Notes: generated by a model not told the origin, from the letters alone. A stretch of 42,270 nucleotides of DNA from CAMYLY01 sp036397755 (GCA_036397755.1 DASWII010000025.1:1-42270), one strand, 5' to 3'. Numbered from the stretch's first letter, positions 1 to 8,464 are shown. Translations and numbers: made by a program.

Positions 1-50
1 ATCGAGACATAGCTGAACAGCGCCGTCTGCGGATGATCGGGACCACGCAT
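1..50 (-). mobile_element. 5' end of a probable transposase gene, cut by the window edge
   Basis: An ATG at 50 reading leftwards gives MRGPDHPQTALFSYVS before the window ends. Openings of the type MRG...LFSYVSLE are characteristic of IS4/IS5-type transposases, where they precede the conserved DHPLRxIR stretch that would lie outside the window. Only 16 codons are visible, so the family cannot be fixed and the terminal inverted repeat was not located. The 240 bases between this start and the next gene (51-289) contain no recognisable gene and probably include the IS end. Confidence 0.5.
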
Positions 51-289
51 TGCGCGCACTCGCTGTTGAGGTCGCGCCAAGATAGGAGAATCTCGCAATT
101 CCGCCATACCCAATGCATGACTTTTTCAGCGACCTGCTAGGATGGACGGGACCTTGCCGCCCGCCATCCGGAGATGCATCGAGCACTGCCCGCGGCCATG
201 GATCGTCATCTCCTGAAAGAGGTGCATCAACGTTATGACCGCACGCCTGGGAGTCCCTTGCAGCAGGCGAGTCCGGTGGGCACCCGGCG

Positions 290-1222
290 CTAGCGGGCAT
301 CCACCGCCCGATACGCATCGATGACGGCGCGCTCCCCGTCCCTCCCACCGGTCGCGTTGCCATGCTCCATGCCCAGCACGCCCACGTAGCCCTTGTCGTG
401 GATGTGCTGGAACACGTGGCGGAAGTTGACCTCACCGGTGCCGGGCTCACGCCGGCCGGGATTATCGCCGATCTGGAAGTACGCGATCTCACTCCACGCG
501 GCGTCCATGTTCGGAATCAGATTCCCTTCCTGCACTTGCTGGTGATACAGATCGTCGAGGATCTTGCAGGACGGACTGTTCACCGCGCGGCAGATCTCGT
601 ACGCCTGGCCGATCTTCGTCAAGAACAGTCCCGGATGGTTCCGGAAGTTCAATGGCTCCAGCACCATCGTGAGTCCGTGCGGCTCCAGGATTTCGGAGGC
701 CCGTCGGAGCGATTCGACGACGTGGGCCGTTTGATACGCAAGCTCCTGCCGGAGATCGACGTGGCCCGGCACCACGGTCATCCACGTCGCGTTCACGCGC
801 TTCGCGACGTCGACCGATGCTCGGATCTCCCGGAGAAACTGCTCGCGCGCGTCGTCCGCGCCCGAGGTCAGGCTGGGTTCGCGCCAGGAAATCGTGTGCG
901 CGACGAACACGCCCATGCGCATGCCGTGCCGCTCAAGCTCGGCGCCGATACGCTCCTGTAGCTCCACCGGCCGGCCGGCCATCTCGTTGTCCTCGAACGC
1001 CGTGAAGCCCTCATCGGCCATGAAGCGGACTTGATCGATGGGGTCCGAGCCCGCGTGCTGCGCGAACATGCCGAGGTGTGGTGCAAACTGCAGGCGAAAC
1101 GGTGCGCCCCGGACCGCGGTCCCCCGCGTGGGCCGGAACGCCGCGCGCTCAGGGTCCGGGCGAGCGACGAGCGCGGCCCCGCTCAGCAGGCCCGCTCCAA
1201 CGAATGTGCGACGACCGATCAT
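290..1222 (-). CDS. Tat-exported hydroxypyruvate isomerase-like TIM-barrel protein
   Basis: The 310-residue product opens with a twin-arginine-type leader (GRRTFVGAGLL, residues 3-13) and continues as a xylose-isomerase-like TIM barrel of the hydroxypyruvate isomerase/sugar epimerase family. Two acidic residues typical of the metal site are visible: Glu189 in MVLEPLN and Glu286 in LGMEHG, near the family's usual spacing. The family interconverts hydroxypyruvate and tartronate semialdehyde or epimerises ketoses, but an exported version may act on another sugar acid. The start codon overlaps the stop of the upstream Gfo/Idh gene by four bases (ATGA), so the two are co-translated and probably act on the same substrate. 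The family call is firm; the exact substrate is unknown. Confidence 0.85.
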   Translation of the reverse strand: MIGRRTFVGAGLLSGAALVARPDPERAAFRPTRGTAVRGAPFRLQFAPHLGMFAQHAGSDPIDQVRFMADEGFTAFEDNEMAGRPVELQERIGAELERHGMRMGVFVAHTISWREPSLTSGADDAREQFLREIRASVDVAKRVNATWMTVVPGHVDLRQELAYQTAHVVESLRRASEILEPHGLTMVLEPLNFRNHPGLFLTKIGQAYEICRAVNSPSCKILDDLYHQQVQEGNLIPNMDAAWSEIAYFQIGDNPGRREPGTGEVNFRHVFQHIHDKGYVGVLGMEHGNATGGRDGERAVIDAYRAVDAR

Positions 1223-2526
1223 CCTCCCACCGTCCTTTCGAGCTTCGTCACTCCCGGGATGGCGACGGGTGCGACCGCCATCGCGCCAAACTGCACCTGC
1301 TCCGGTACCAACGACTGATTGGCGTTGAGCAGTTCATCCCACGTGATCGCCGCTCCCGTGTACGCGGCTTCGCGCCCCATGATGGCGGTCAGCGTGCTCT
1401 CCGCCACTTGCCGGCCTTCATTGAGTGGCGCGCCGGCTCGAATGCTCGCCACGAGATCCGTGTGCTCCTGCTGGTACGGACTCATCGGCGACCGCTCCGC
1501 CTCGTAGCGCCACGATGATCCGGAGGCGATCCAGCGCGCCGGATTCGCCGTGCCGCTCGTGCCGACGAGATGTTCGGAGACGTTGCTCCCCGTGCCGTCG
1601 ATCTGCCGACACATGCTCATGACGTGCACGCCGTCGGGGTATTCGTAATCGATCGCGAAATGATCGAAGATGTGGCCATAGGCGGGATCCGTCCGCCACT
1701 GCCTCCCGCCGACCCCCACCGCGCGCACCGGATGAGCCTGGAGCGCCCAGTTGGCGACATCCAAGTTGTGGATGTGCTGTTCCACGATGTGGTCACCCGA
1801 CAGCCACGTGAAATAGAGCCAGTTGCGCAGCTGCCACTCGACGTCCGACCACTCCGCTTGGCGCTCGTGCATCCACAACCCGCCCTGGTTCCAGTAGACC
1901 TGCGCGCCAACGATCTCGCCAATGGCACCCTCGTGGACTCGACGCATGATCTCCAGATACCCCGCGTCGTGTCGGCGTTGTGTCCCGGCAACGATCGCGA
2001 GTCCGCGTGCATCGGCGCGATCGGACGACGCGATGATCGACCGAACACCCGTCGGGTCCACCGCGACCGGCTTCTCCATGAAAATGTGCTTGCCGGCGTT
2101 CACCGCAGCCGCGACGTGCAGCGGGCGAAACGCCGGTGGCGTGGCGATCAGCACCATGTCGATCCCGGCGCCCAGCACTCCCTGGTACGCGTCGAACCCC
2201 GTAAACGTGCGATCATTAGCGACGTTGATTCTGGCGCCGAGCGCGGTGTCCTCGGCGGCGAGTTCGGCCAGGGAGGCGCGGCACCGCTCTATCCTGTCCG
2301 AGAACACGTCCCCCAACGCGACGAGTTCGACCCCGTCGCTGCCGCGCAGACAATCGCGCGCAGCACCGGTTCCCCGTCCTCCACACCCGATCAACCCAAT
2401 GCGCAGGGTGTCACTGCCGGATGCCCACAGGCGCTCGGCGGGCAGCATCATCGCCGCGGTCACCGCCGCCGAGGTACCCAGAAACCTCCGACGACTCCAT
2501 CCGGAGGCAGCGTTATGTCCCGTCAT
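1219..2526 (-). CDS. Gfo/Idh/MocA family oxidoreductase with Tat signal
   Basis: This 435-residue protein has a clear twin-arginine signal (SRRRFLG, residues 12-18) followed by a hydrophobic stretch. After it comes a Rossmann nucleotide-binding motif, GLIGCGGRGTG (about residues 44-54), and the family's EKPVAVD motif near residue 155, whose lysine is normally the catalytic proton donor. The C-terminal half is the usual alpha/beta substrate domain. Members oxidise or reduce sugars and inositols with NAD(P). Tat export fits a protein folded in the cytoplasm with bound NAD(P). It is the first gene of a two-gene operon with the hydroxypyruvate-isomerase-like protein. The substrate cannot be read from the sequence. 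Confidence 0.9.
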   Translation of the reverse strand: MTGHNAASGWSRRRFLGTSAAVTAAMMLPAERLWASGSDTLRIGLIGCGGRGTGAARDCLRGSDGVELVALGDVFSDRIERCRASLAELAAEDTALGARINVANDRTFTGFDAYQGVLGAGIDMVLIATPPAFRPLHVAAAVNAGKHIFMEKPVAVDPTGVRSIIASSDRADARGLAIVAGTQRRHDAGYLEIMRRVHEGAIGEIVGAQVYWNQGGLWMHERQAEWSDVEWQLRNWLYFTWLSGDHIVEQHIHNLDVANWALQAHPVRAVGVGGRQWRTDPAYGHIFDHFAIDYEYPDGVHVMSMCRQIDGTGSNVSEHLVGTSGTANPARWIASGSSWRYEAERSPMSPYQQEHTDLVASIRAGAPLNEGRQVAESTLTAIMGREAAYTGAAITWDELLNANQSLVPEQVQFGAMAVAPVAIPGVTKLERTVGG

Positions 2527-2559
2527 CGGCTCATCTCCTCATCACGAAGTGGTCGCGAC

Positions 2560-3378
2560 TCAACGTTCCCGCACGATCCGAATCCCGACGAAGGGGCCGT
2601 CGGACAGCCACCACGTACTCTTCGGGATCTGCGGATCCGTTTCGTTCCATCTGGAATTCTGCTTCGCGCGCGCCTCTGGCGTGAGTCCCGCGTCGCGATA
2701 CGATCCTCCCCTGACGATCCGGGCGCCATCGAGGGACTGCACCCACTCGGCGACGTTGCCGAGCAGGTCGAACAGCCCCAACGCGTCGGCCACCCGTGTG
2801 CCGACGGGGTGCGTCCGGCCGTCAGCGTTGTCTGCGCCCCACGAACGGTCGCCCACGCCTTCGGCGGATACCGCTCTGCTCGGGTACGCCAGGGCGGCGG
2901 CGTGCGCCCATTCGGCTTCCGTCGGCAGGCGATACCGGCGGCCGGTCTTGGCGGACAACCACACGCAGTAGGCCTTGGCGGCTTCCCGGGTCACGCTCAT
3001 GGCCGGATAGCCACGGTGGCCAAACCCCCAATCCGGCGCTCCGTAGGGCCGGCTGGGCCGCGCAACGGCGTCCGCGCCCGGCGGCTGGGCCGCGCGCTGA
3101 TCCAGGCGAAACGCGAACACGTCGTACGCGTCCCACGTCACCTCCGTGCGGCCGATCAGGAAGGGCGCGACCTCAACTGTCACCATCCGCCCGGCCGAAT
3201 CGACGCTGACCTGGCCGCCGGGAACCGCCACGAGCTCGAAGGTCACCAGCGTTCCTGGTATCGAGTCCACGGAGATCGCGTGCTGCGCGTGCGCCGCGCC
3301 GGCGCCGAGCGCGATCGCACTCGTGACCGCCCCCGCCCAGCCGGTCAGTTGCCCACGAGCCGCTCTCCGCGCCACCAT
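2560..3378 (-). CDS. Secreted SUMF1/FGE-fold protein without the catalytic cysteine pair
   Basis: A 272-residue product starting at ATG 3378 has a plausible signal peptide (residues 1-31, ending GAGAAHA). The reading frame is open far upstream, but the signal peptide decides the start. The body shows the formylglycine-generating-enzyme/SUMF1 fold: RTEVTWDAYDVF, YRLPTEAEWAHAA, LFDLLGNVAEWV, RIVRGGSY and a final VGIRIVRE. True FGE enzymes use a cysteine pair near the C-terminus; here the only cysteine is the one in KAYCVWL, and the C-terminal segment has none. It is therefore probably not an active sulfatase-modifying enzyme but one of the many non-catalytic or re-purposed SUMF1 homologues. It is divergent from the ApbE gene. 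Confidence 0.85.
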   Translation of the reverse strand: MVARRAARGQLTGWAGAVTSAIALGAGAAHAQHAISVDSIPGTLVTFELVAVPGGQVSVDSAGRMVTVEVAPFLIGRTEVTWDAYDVFAFRLDQRAAQPPGADAVARPSRPYGAPDWGFGHRGYPAMSVTREAAKAYCVWLSAKTGRRYRLPTEAEWAHAAALAYPSRAVSAEGVGDRSWGADNADGRTHPVGTRVADALGLFDLLGNVAEWVQSLDGARIVRGGSYRDAGLTPEARAKQNSRWNETDPQIPKSTWWLSDGPFVGIRIVRER

Positions 3379-3384
3379 TCGTCG

Positions 3385-4419
3385 ATGCCACACTCCCAGA
3401 AGGTCATCCCGCCCACCGCACCAAGAGGGTCCCGTCACACGCGGGTCGGATCCCGGCCCTTGATCCACGCGATGATGCTGGCACTTGGGGTCGGGTTTGG
3501 CAACCGTGCCGCGTGGGGGCAGGTCGTCCGGTACGAGTTCGTCGAACTGCACATGGGCGTCGCGGTGCGCCTGGTGACGTACATGAACAATGAGGGGGCG
3601 GCACGTACGGCCGCCCATGCCGCGTTCAACAGGATCGGCGCCCTCGAGGACGTGCTGAGCGACTACCGGCCGACCAGTGAGTTGCGCCGCCTCTCGAGCG
3701 CGTCGGAAGTCCCGACCGCTGTGAGCCGGGTGCTCGCGGACGTCCTGGGGCAGGCCCGCACGATTGCCGAATGGTCTGACGGGGCATTCGACCCCACCGC
3801 AGGGACCCTCACCGCACTGTGGCGAGAGGCTCGCGCCAACGGCGTGCTTCCGACGCAGCGGGCCATCGATGAGGCTCGCGGGGCCGTGGGGTGGCGACAT
3901 CTCACGGTGGATACGACAGCCCGCACCGTGGTGCTCGGCCGCCCCGGCATGCGCCTCGATTTGGGAGGGATCGCCAAGGGATACGTGCTCGACGCGGCAC
4001 TCCGAACCATGAGTGCCCACGGAGCCACACGGGTATTGATTCAAGCCGGCGGCGATCTGGTGGTGGGTGACGCGCCGCCCGGGCGGTCGGGGTGGCGGGT
4101 TGCGACCGGGATCGATCACCCGGTACTCCGAGCCCGGGCCAGCGCGTTGGTGCGATCCGCGCTCGCCGTCTCCGGAGACGCGGAACAGTACCTCGAGGTG
4201 GACGGTGTGCGCTACTCGCACACCATCGATCCGCGAACCGGCTGGGGCGTGCGCGACGGGGCGCGGGCCGTAGTGGTGGCGCCAACCGGCGCGCTGGCCG
4301 ACGGCGTGGCCACGGCGATCGCCGTGATGGGGATGGTCCCGCCGGATCTGCCGCCGGGAACGCTCGCCGCCATCACCACCGATTCCCTCGACCTGGAGCC
4401 AAAGCCACATCGTCTTTGA
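3385..4419 (+). CDS. apbE: FAD:protein FMN transferase (ApbE family)
   Basis: ApbE-family enzymes transfer FMN from FAD to a Ser/Thr of a target such as Na+-NQR or RnfG subunits, usually outside the inner membrane. The sequence shows the family core: LGQARTIAEWSDGAFDPT, the glycine motif DLGGIAKGY at about residues 192-200, IQAGGDLVVG, and the C-terminal SHTIDPRTG with the metal-site acidic context. From ATG 3385 the product has 344 residues and a basic N-terminus followed by a hydrophobic stretch that could be a signal peptide. ATG 3472 is an alternative that would leave room for a promoter, because 3385 lies only seven bases from the divergent SUMF1-like start. Neither start has a clear Shine-Dalgarno site. 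No FMN-acceptor protein is visible nearby. Confidence 0.9.
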   Translation: MPHSQKVIPPTAPRGSRHTRVGSRPLIHAMMLALGVGFGNRAAWGQVVRYEFVELHMGVAVRLVTYMNNEGAARTAAHAAFNRIGALEDVLSDYRPTSELRRLSSASEVPTAVSRVLADVLGQARTIAEWSDGAFDPTAGTLTALWREARANGVLPTQRAIDEARGAVGWRHLTVDTTARTVVLGRPGMRLDLGGIAKGYVLDAALRTMSAHGATRVLIQAGGDLVVGDAPPGRSGWRVATGIDHPVLRARASALVRSALAVSGDAEQYLEVDGVRYSHTIDPRTGWGVRDGARAVVVAPTGALADGVATAIAVMGMVPPDLPPGTLAAITTDSLDLEPKPHRL

Positions 4420-4457
4420 CGCCGGGTACCGCCGTTCCACGGACCCCGCACCCGACG

Positions 4458-5132
4458 TCAAAAACCGAAGTGCACACCTCCGCTCAGGAGAAGCGGCTGC
4501 CGCTTGAGATCCGTGATCGTCCCTCCGAGGTCACCGGCGGCGATGGCGGGGAGTGCCTGCCAGTCCACGGCTAGGTGCGCGCCAAGACCGACCAGCAGTT
4601 TGACATCGAGACCCGCCGAAAGCCCCACGTGGTTCCGCCAGGTACTGGCGCCGTCAGCGGACAGACGCTGGATGGTGAACCGCGGCGCGACCCAGGGCTC
4701 TACCGTGGCAACCACGAGCGGCAGGCTCAGCCCGATCCCTGCGCTGACTGGGATGTCGGCGGTCCGCAGCACGTCTCCTAAGGAGCTGTTGCGTGTGAAC
4801 CCTGCACCCGCCTGCACCGCCACGTTCACGAAACCCACCTTGGCGACGCGATAGCCCACCGAGCCCATGAACGTGGGCTCCGTGGTCCCGAAATCCACGA
4901 GACCGACACCCGCACCGAACAGGAACTTGCCGAATCCGAGATTGGCGCGGGCCGCGAACGCCAGATCCTTGCCCGACTCGTCGTTCAGGCCCACCGAGAC
5001 ATCTCCCCCGACCGCGATCCCGCTCGCCGACGGGTTGGCATACACGGGTACGTTCGCGAGCTGCGCGCGGAGGGGTCCGGCGCTCAGGGCGAGCACGAGC
5101 GGGCCGACGTACGAGAGAGGTCCATGCGACAT
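4458..5132 (-). CDS. Outer-membrane beta-barrel-like protein, function unknown
   Basis: From ATG 5132 the product has 224 residues with a signal peptide ending about PLRAQ (residues 18-22 region). The rest alternates short hydrophobic and polar stretches rich in Gly and aromatic residues (FLFGAGVGLVDFG, VGFVNVAVQAGAGF, LLLSGGVHFGF). It ends in Phe, as is usual for BAM-inserted barrels. An upstream in-frame ATG at 5162 is less likely because it would push the signal peptide inwards. The gene converges with apbE. No specific family was recognised; a porin-like or surface barrel is the most that can be said. Confidence 0.7.
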   Translation of the reverse strand: MSHGPLSYVGPLVLALSAGPLRAQLANVPVYANPSASGIAVGGDVSVGLNDESGKDLAFAARANLGFGKFLFGAGVGLVDFGTTEPTFMGSVGYRVAKVGFVNVAVQAGAGFTRNSSLGDVLRTADIPVSAGIGLSLPLVVATVEPWVAPRFTIQRLSADGASTWRNHVGLSAGLDVKLLVGLGAHLAVDWQALPAIAAGDLGGTITDLKRQPLLLSGGVHFGF

Positions 5133-5291
5133 GGTCAATTCCTGCGAAGCGTTCGAACCCACGCGAGGCGGCGGACTGCCCCCCGCCTGACCGTCGTAGT
5201 ATATCCCTCTCGGGAGCCGGAGCGCAGTGCGGCGGCTCGACGCGATCCAGGGTAGTCCGCAACCGACGACTCAGCGTACATTAGTGCTCAC

Positions 5292-5654
5292 ATGACTCGC
5301 CTGCAACGACTCGTCATCCTCGTCGCCCTCACCATGACGGCGATGCTGGTCATGCTCCCTCCGTGGCGATACACCCTGCAGAGCTACGAGCCCAGCGGGG
5401 GCATGACCACCGAGTACGTCACCGAGTATGCGCCCCTGTGGCACCCTCCGGCGACGGGGTCACGCGTGCTGATCGGCACCGCCGACATGAGTGGCGCCCG
5501 TTCGATGATCGAACGGCCCCACGTGGACATCGTGACCGTGCTGCTCTACCTGGCGGCACTGTGGTCCGTCGCGGGCGCGGTGCTCTTCGCCATGGGCGGA
5601 GCCCGGACCAGGCCGTTCCCGAACGACGCCCCGCCCCCTGCCGCCTCACCCTGA
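5292..5654 (+). CDS. Small two-helix membrane protein, unknown
   Basis: A 120-residue protein has one N-terminal hydrophobic helix (about residues 7-23) and a second near residues 83-103, with a periplasmic-looking loop of roughly 60 residues between them and a Pro-rich tail. No known family was recognised. Its stop is followed 11 bases later by the GTG start of the thioredoxin-like gene, whose Shine-Dalgarno AAGGAG begins at the stop codon's last base. The two genes are therefore very likely co-transcribed. No convincing ribosome site precedes its own ATG. Confidence 0.6.
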   Translation: MTRLQRLVILVALTMTAMLVMLPPWRYTLQSYEPSGGMTTEYVTEYAPLWHPPATGSRVLIGTADMSGARSMIERPHVDIVTVLLYLAALWSVAGAVLFAMGGARTRPFPNDAPPPAASP

Positions 5655-5665
5655 AGGAGCCGCTC

Positions 5666-6304
5666 GTGCTGCTTGCCGTGACACTCCTCGGTGCGATCGG
5701 TCTGTCCGGTCCGAGCGTTTGCGCCGTCGCCGACTCAGCCGCCAGGGCCACCGCTCCCGATTATGAGGCGCTGTATCGCGGGGGGCGGACCTACGTGGAG
5801 TTCCGGGACGCCGCCACGCAACGCCGGCAAGCCTGGCGGGATCACTATGCGCGCGCCGTGGTGGGGGACGCGGCGCTCTCGCGGGTCCACGCGGCGCCGG
5901 GCGCCTGGTTGCTGCTGGTGGTGGCGGAGGACTGGTGCGGCGACTCGGCGAACACGATCCCCTATCTGGCCAAGCTCGCGGATCTGGCGGACAACCTGGA
6001 ACTGCGGATCATCAACTCACGCGTCGGGCGGCAGATCATGGAGTCGCACCGCACACCCGACGGGCGAGCGGCGACGCCGACGGTGCTCCTGCTCGACGAG
6101 CGCTTCAAGGCCGTGGGGTGCTTCATCGAACGTCCGGGCCGGCTCCAGGCCTGGTTTCTCGAAAATCCCGACCGGCTCGACGATGACGAGCTGTATCGGA
6201 AGAAATACGAGTGGTATGCGCAGGATGCCGGGGCCGCAACGATCAACGACGCCGTGGCGATGATCGAAGCCGCCGCGAGCGGGCACCCGTCCTGTGGCGG
6301 CTGA
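5666..6304 (+). CDS. Exported thioredoxin-like protein with monothiol WCGDS site
   Basis: The start is GTG 5666, chosen because AAGGAG lies six bases upstream and the product then opens with a hydrophobic signal-like stretch (VTLLGAIGLSGPSVCAVA). The 212-residue protein has a thioredoxin-like core: WLLLVVAEDWCGDSANTIP, then NLELRIINSR and a cis-Pro-type segment ATPTVLLLD. This resembles the Thioredoxin_9-type family, in which the active site is WCxDC. Here the second cysteine is serine (WCGDS), so ordinary disulfide exchange through a CxxC pair is not possible. It may work through a mixed disulfide or as a non-redox fold. It overlaps the next gene by 11 bases. Confidence 0.8.
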   Translation: MLLAVTLLGAIGLSGPSVCAVADSAARATAPDYEALYRGGRTYVEFRDAATQRRQAWRDHYARAVVGDAALSRVHAAPGAWLLLVVAEDWCGDSANTIPYLAKLADLADNLELRIINSRVGRQIMESHRTPDGRAATPTVLLLDERFKAVGCFIERPGRLQAWFLENPDRLDDDELYRKKYEWYAQDAGAATINDAVAMIEAAASGHPSCGG

Positions 6305-6881
6305 GCCCACACACCCGGTGGGGCGACGTCGCCGAACGGCCTTCCACGGAATCGCGCTTGGCGCGCTCGTGTCCGTGATGGGAACACGCCCGGTGGTCTC
6401 GCAGGTGGTGATCGATCCGCCTCGAATCGAACCGACCGCGTGGACGCGAATCTCGTTTGGCGTCATCAACACCGGCACGAGCCCATGGACCGTCGTGCGC
6501 GTGACCGTGCCCGACGCGATCGCCGTGCTCGGCGTCGACGCACCACCCGGTTGGAAGGCTGCCTGGCTGCCTGCCACCGACTCGACACCGCAGACCATCA
6601 CGTGGTCCGGCGGGGCCGTGCACCGAGCGGGGTTGGGAACGTTCGTGTTCCTCGGGCGCGTAGGTGCCGACGTTCCGCGCCGCGAGCTGCGGTTCCCGGT
6701 GGAACTGACGGATGCGTCCGGCACGGTCCGCGAGTTGCGCCGCGGGGGTGACGGCATCGAGCCGCGGATGCTCATCGCGGGAACGACGCAGATATCACCG
6801 TGGGCGGCGTTTGCGCTCGCCGGCGCCGCGTTTGGCCTGGCAGTCCTGGCGCTGGTGTTTGTGGTGGGCGGCAAGCGGTGA
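6294..6881 (+). CDS. YcnI-like (DUF1775) protein with C-terminal membrane anchor
   Basis: The GTG start at 6294 overlaps the thioredoxin-like gene. The 195-residue product has an N-terminal basic/hydrophobic leader (RRRRTAFHGIALGALVSVMG) and a DUF1775 domain recognisable by PPGWKAAW and TITWSGGAV, the central motifs of B. subtilis YcnI. A single transmembrane helix near the C-terminus (ISPWAAFALAGAAFGLAVLAL) ends in GGKR. YcnI-family proteins are extracytoplasmic and several bind copper at an N-terminal histidine after cleavage; no histidine follows the leader here, so copper binding is not assured. The C-terminal anchor is usual for the family. Confidence 0.75.
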   Translation: MAAEPTHPVGRRRRTAFHGIALGALVSVMGTRPVVSQVVIDPPRIEPTAWTRISFGVINTGTSPWTVVRVTVPDAIAVLGVDAPPGWKAAWLPATDSTPQTITWSGGAVHRAGLGTFVFLGRVGADVPRRELRFPVELTDASGTVRELRRGGDGIEPRMLIAGTTQISPWAAFALAGAAFGLAVLALVFVVGGKR

Positions 6882-6935
6882 CCTGACGGGCGGGGCTCGG
6901 CGCCCGCCGGCGCGCACCCGAGCGCGGAGTCCTCA

Positions 6936-7016
6936 GCCCGCGACTCACAACGCGGGCGGGCGTGGGTTTCCGGTGGCTGCGACTCCGACAATTCGAGTCC
7001 CGGCTTGAACGCCGGG
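6936..7016. terminator. Two GC-rich hairpins between convergent genes
   Basis: Hairpin one pairs GCCCGCG (6936-6942) with CGCGGGC (6951-6957). Hairpin two pairs CCCGGC (6999-7004) with GCCGGG (7011-7016) around a TTGAAC loop. They lie between the converging YcnI-like gene (end 6881) and the minus-strand gene ending at 7024, so a bidirectional transcription end is likely. Neither is followed by a good T-run. Confidence 0.45.
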
Positions 7017-7023
7017 CGAACCG

Positions 7024-7587
7024 CTATTGCGCCCTCCACATCTGTAGCAGCCCCTTGAACTTGCGACGGAACTCCGCCGGATCCTGCGCGATGGTCGCCA
7101 TCGTGAACCGGGGGAGCAGATCATCGTACAACTGAGTCATGCGTTCCACCGTGACCCAGCCGTGCCGCAAGTACCGGAGCGCCGTGTGGTAGTCAGGCTC
7201 GTCCCCGCGCACTATGCCACGACACACCACACTATACGGATCGTAGTGCAACACCTCGAATCTGCCCCCAGGGGTTTGCCACACGCGCCCCGTGGGCCGG
7301 TGTCGGTCGTGGACCCCGTCGGGGAGCGGCACGACGTCCGCCGGCGACTCGAACACCGCGGGAATCTCGTGGCGCGCCGCCACGGCGCGCACGGCGTCCG
7401 CCACCGCTATCCCCCGCGCATCGGACTCGGTGGCCAGCACGATTGACTGCACCCAGGGATGCCATCCCTCCAGCACCTGCGACGTGTCGCCGAGCACGTA
7501 GACGCGCCCTTCGTGAGGACACGCCCTTGGGAGATCCGCGAGCATGGCCTTCAGCTCGGCCGGACCGATGAGCCTGCGCGAGCTCAC
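7024..7587 (-). CDS. Unknown soluble protein, last gene of the oxidase run
   Basis: The 187-residue product starts at GTG 7587, seven bases after the stop of the previous gene. It looks cytoplasmic and has no signal or membrane helix. Visible features are RACPHEGRVYVLGDTSQVLEGW, a segment IVLATESDARGIAVADAVRAV and PADVVPLPDGVHDRHRP. The order resembles a nucleotidyltransferase-like or DUF6036-like fold, but no catalytic motif can be assigned. The C-terminal half has many aromatic and basic residues. Position suggests co-transcription with the oxidase genes, but its role there is unknown. Confidence 0.65.
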   Translation of the reverse strand: MSSRRLIGPAELKAMLADLPRACPHEGRVYVLGDTSQVLEGWHPWVQSIVLATESDARGIAVADAVRAVAARHEIPAVFESPADVVPLPDGVHDRHRPTGRVWQTPGGRFEVLHYDPYSVVCRGIVRGDEPDYHTALRYLRHGWVTVERMTQLYDDLLPRFTMATIAQDPAEFRRKFKGLLQMWRAQ

Positions 7588-7593
7588 GGATGG

Positions 7594-8313
7594 CTACTTG
7601 TGGCGCCGCTTGGGGGTCTTGTCATGCCAGTCATGAACCCAGAACGTGTAGGCGTACGGGAACATGGTCTGCACGACGTGAAACGGCTCGTACTCGAACA
7701 GGCGCCGCATCGCCCACGAGAACCGGTAGCGCGGATCGTCCGGTGTCACGATTTCGACGACGCAGTCGACCTGAAAGCTCAGAAACACCGGTGCGTTCCC
7801 GGTCCACAGCACGGACGCGAACGGTCGCTGCGTCAGATTCCTGAACGTGGCCCCCTCGAAAATCTCCAGGAGGCCAAGACGGCGCCAATCGACGTGTTCC
7901 GGGTGGGCGTAGAACTGGCGCGCGGCGCCAACGCGTAGGGCCCGTGTTTCGTCCACGGCGTGCGGGGGCAGCGCGCTGATCCGCTGCACCGCGTCTTCGA
8001 CCACGCCGAGATAATGCTCCAAGTACTCGTCCTTCGGCGTGAACCCCACACCCTTGTTGGCGAGGTTCGGAACATCGCTCCCGTCTTCCCAGGTGCCGAC
8101 CACCGGCAGATGCCCGGCGTTGAAGGCGACGTACTCATCCCGCTCGATGGCGTCGTATACGCCACGCTTATACTCGAGCTGCCACTGCACGAACTTCTCG
8201 GGGAGCTCCTTCACCTCGAAGCGTCGTTCGGGAGCGCCGTCTTCGGATATCACCGCCACGCCTTCGCGCAGTTGAACGCGTCGTACCAAGGCAGACGTGT
8301 CTATCGCAGTCAT
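7594..8313 (-). CDS. Unknown soluble protein downstream of the oxidase genes
   Basis: A 239-residue protein starts at ATG 8313 behind GGAGATCG. It has no signal peptide or membrane helix. Recognisable landmarks are KELPEKFVQWQLEYKRGVY, LPVVGTWEDGSDVPNLANKG and an aromatic C-terminal part (SWAMRRLFEYEPFHVVQTMFPYA region) ending in a basic tail. I do not recognise the family. It is eight bases from the tiny membrane protein gene, so it probably belongs to the same transcript as the cytochrome oxidase, and the following 187-residue gene pairs with it. Confidence 0.7.
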   Translation of the reverse strand: MTAIDTSALVRRVQLREGVAVISEDGAPERRFEVKELPEKFVQWQLEYKRGVYDAIERDEYVAFNAGHLPVVGTWEDGSDVPNLANKGVGFTPKDEYLEHYLGVVEDAVQRISALPPHAVDETRALRVGAARQFYAHPEHVDWRRLGLLEIFEGATFRNLTQRPFASVLWTGNAPVFLSFQVDCVVEIVTPDDPRYRFSWAMRRLFEYEPFHVVQTMFPYAYTFWVHDWHDKTPKRRHK

Positions 8314-8320
8314 CGATCTC

Positions 8321-8464
8321 CTATTCGGTCGTGGAGTTGTTCTGCTGACGCTGGCGCCGCCTGGTCCACCACCAGAGGCCGACGACGACCCCGCCGACGA
8401 TCACCGGGGTGAACGCGAACATCGCCCCCACCCAGAACATGCTGGTGGAGAGCGCGTCATTCAT
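8321..8464 (-). CDS. 47-residue single-helix membrane protein
   Basis: The ATG at 8464 overlaps the TGA of the upstream 61-residue gene by four bases (ATGA). The product has one strong membrane helix (MFWVGAMFAFTPVIVGGVVV region) followed by a positively charged tail, WWWTRRRQRQQ. The arrangement predicts the tail on the cytoplasmic side. Small helices of this type commonly accompany haem-copper oxidases as accessory or assembly subunits. No family name can be given. Confidence 0.65.
   Translation of the reverse strand: MNDALSTSMFWVGAMFAFTPVIVGGVVVGLWWWTRRRQRQQNNSTTE

Noticed and set aside
1570..3384. Extension of the ApbE frame some 600 codons upstream
   Set aside because: The extension lies opposite the Gfo/Idh and SUMF1-like genes; the ApbE domain begins after position 3385.
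7024..8313. Function names for the two soluble genes after the oxidase
   Set aside because: No motif was convincing, so they are left as unknown.
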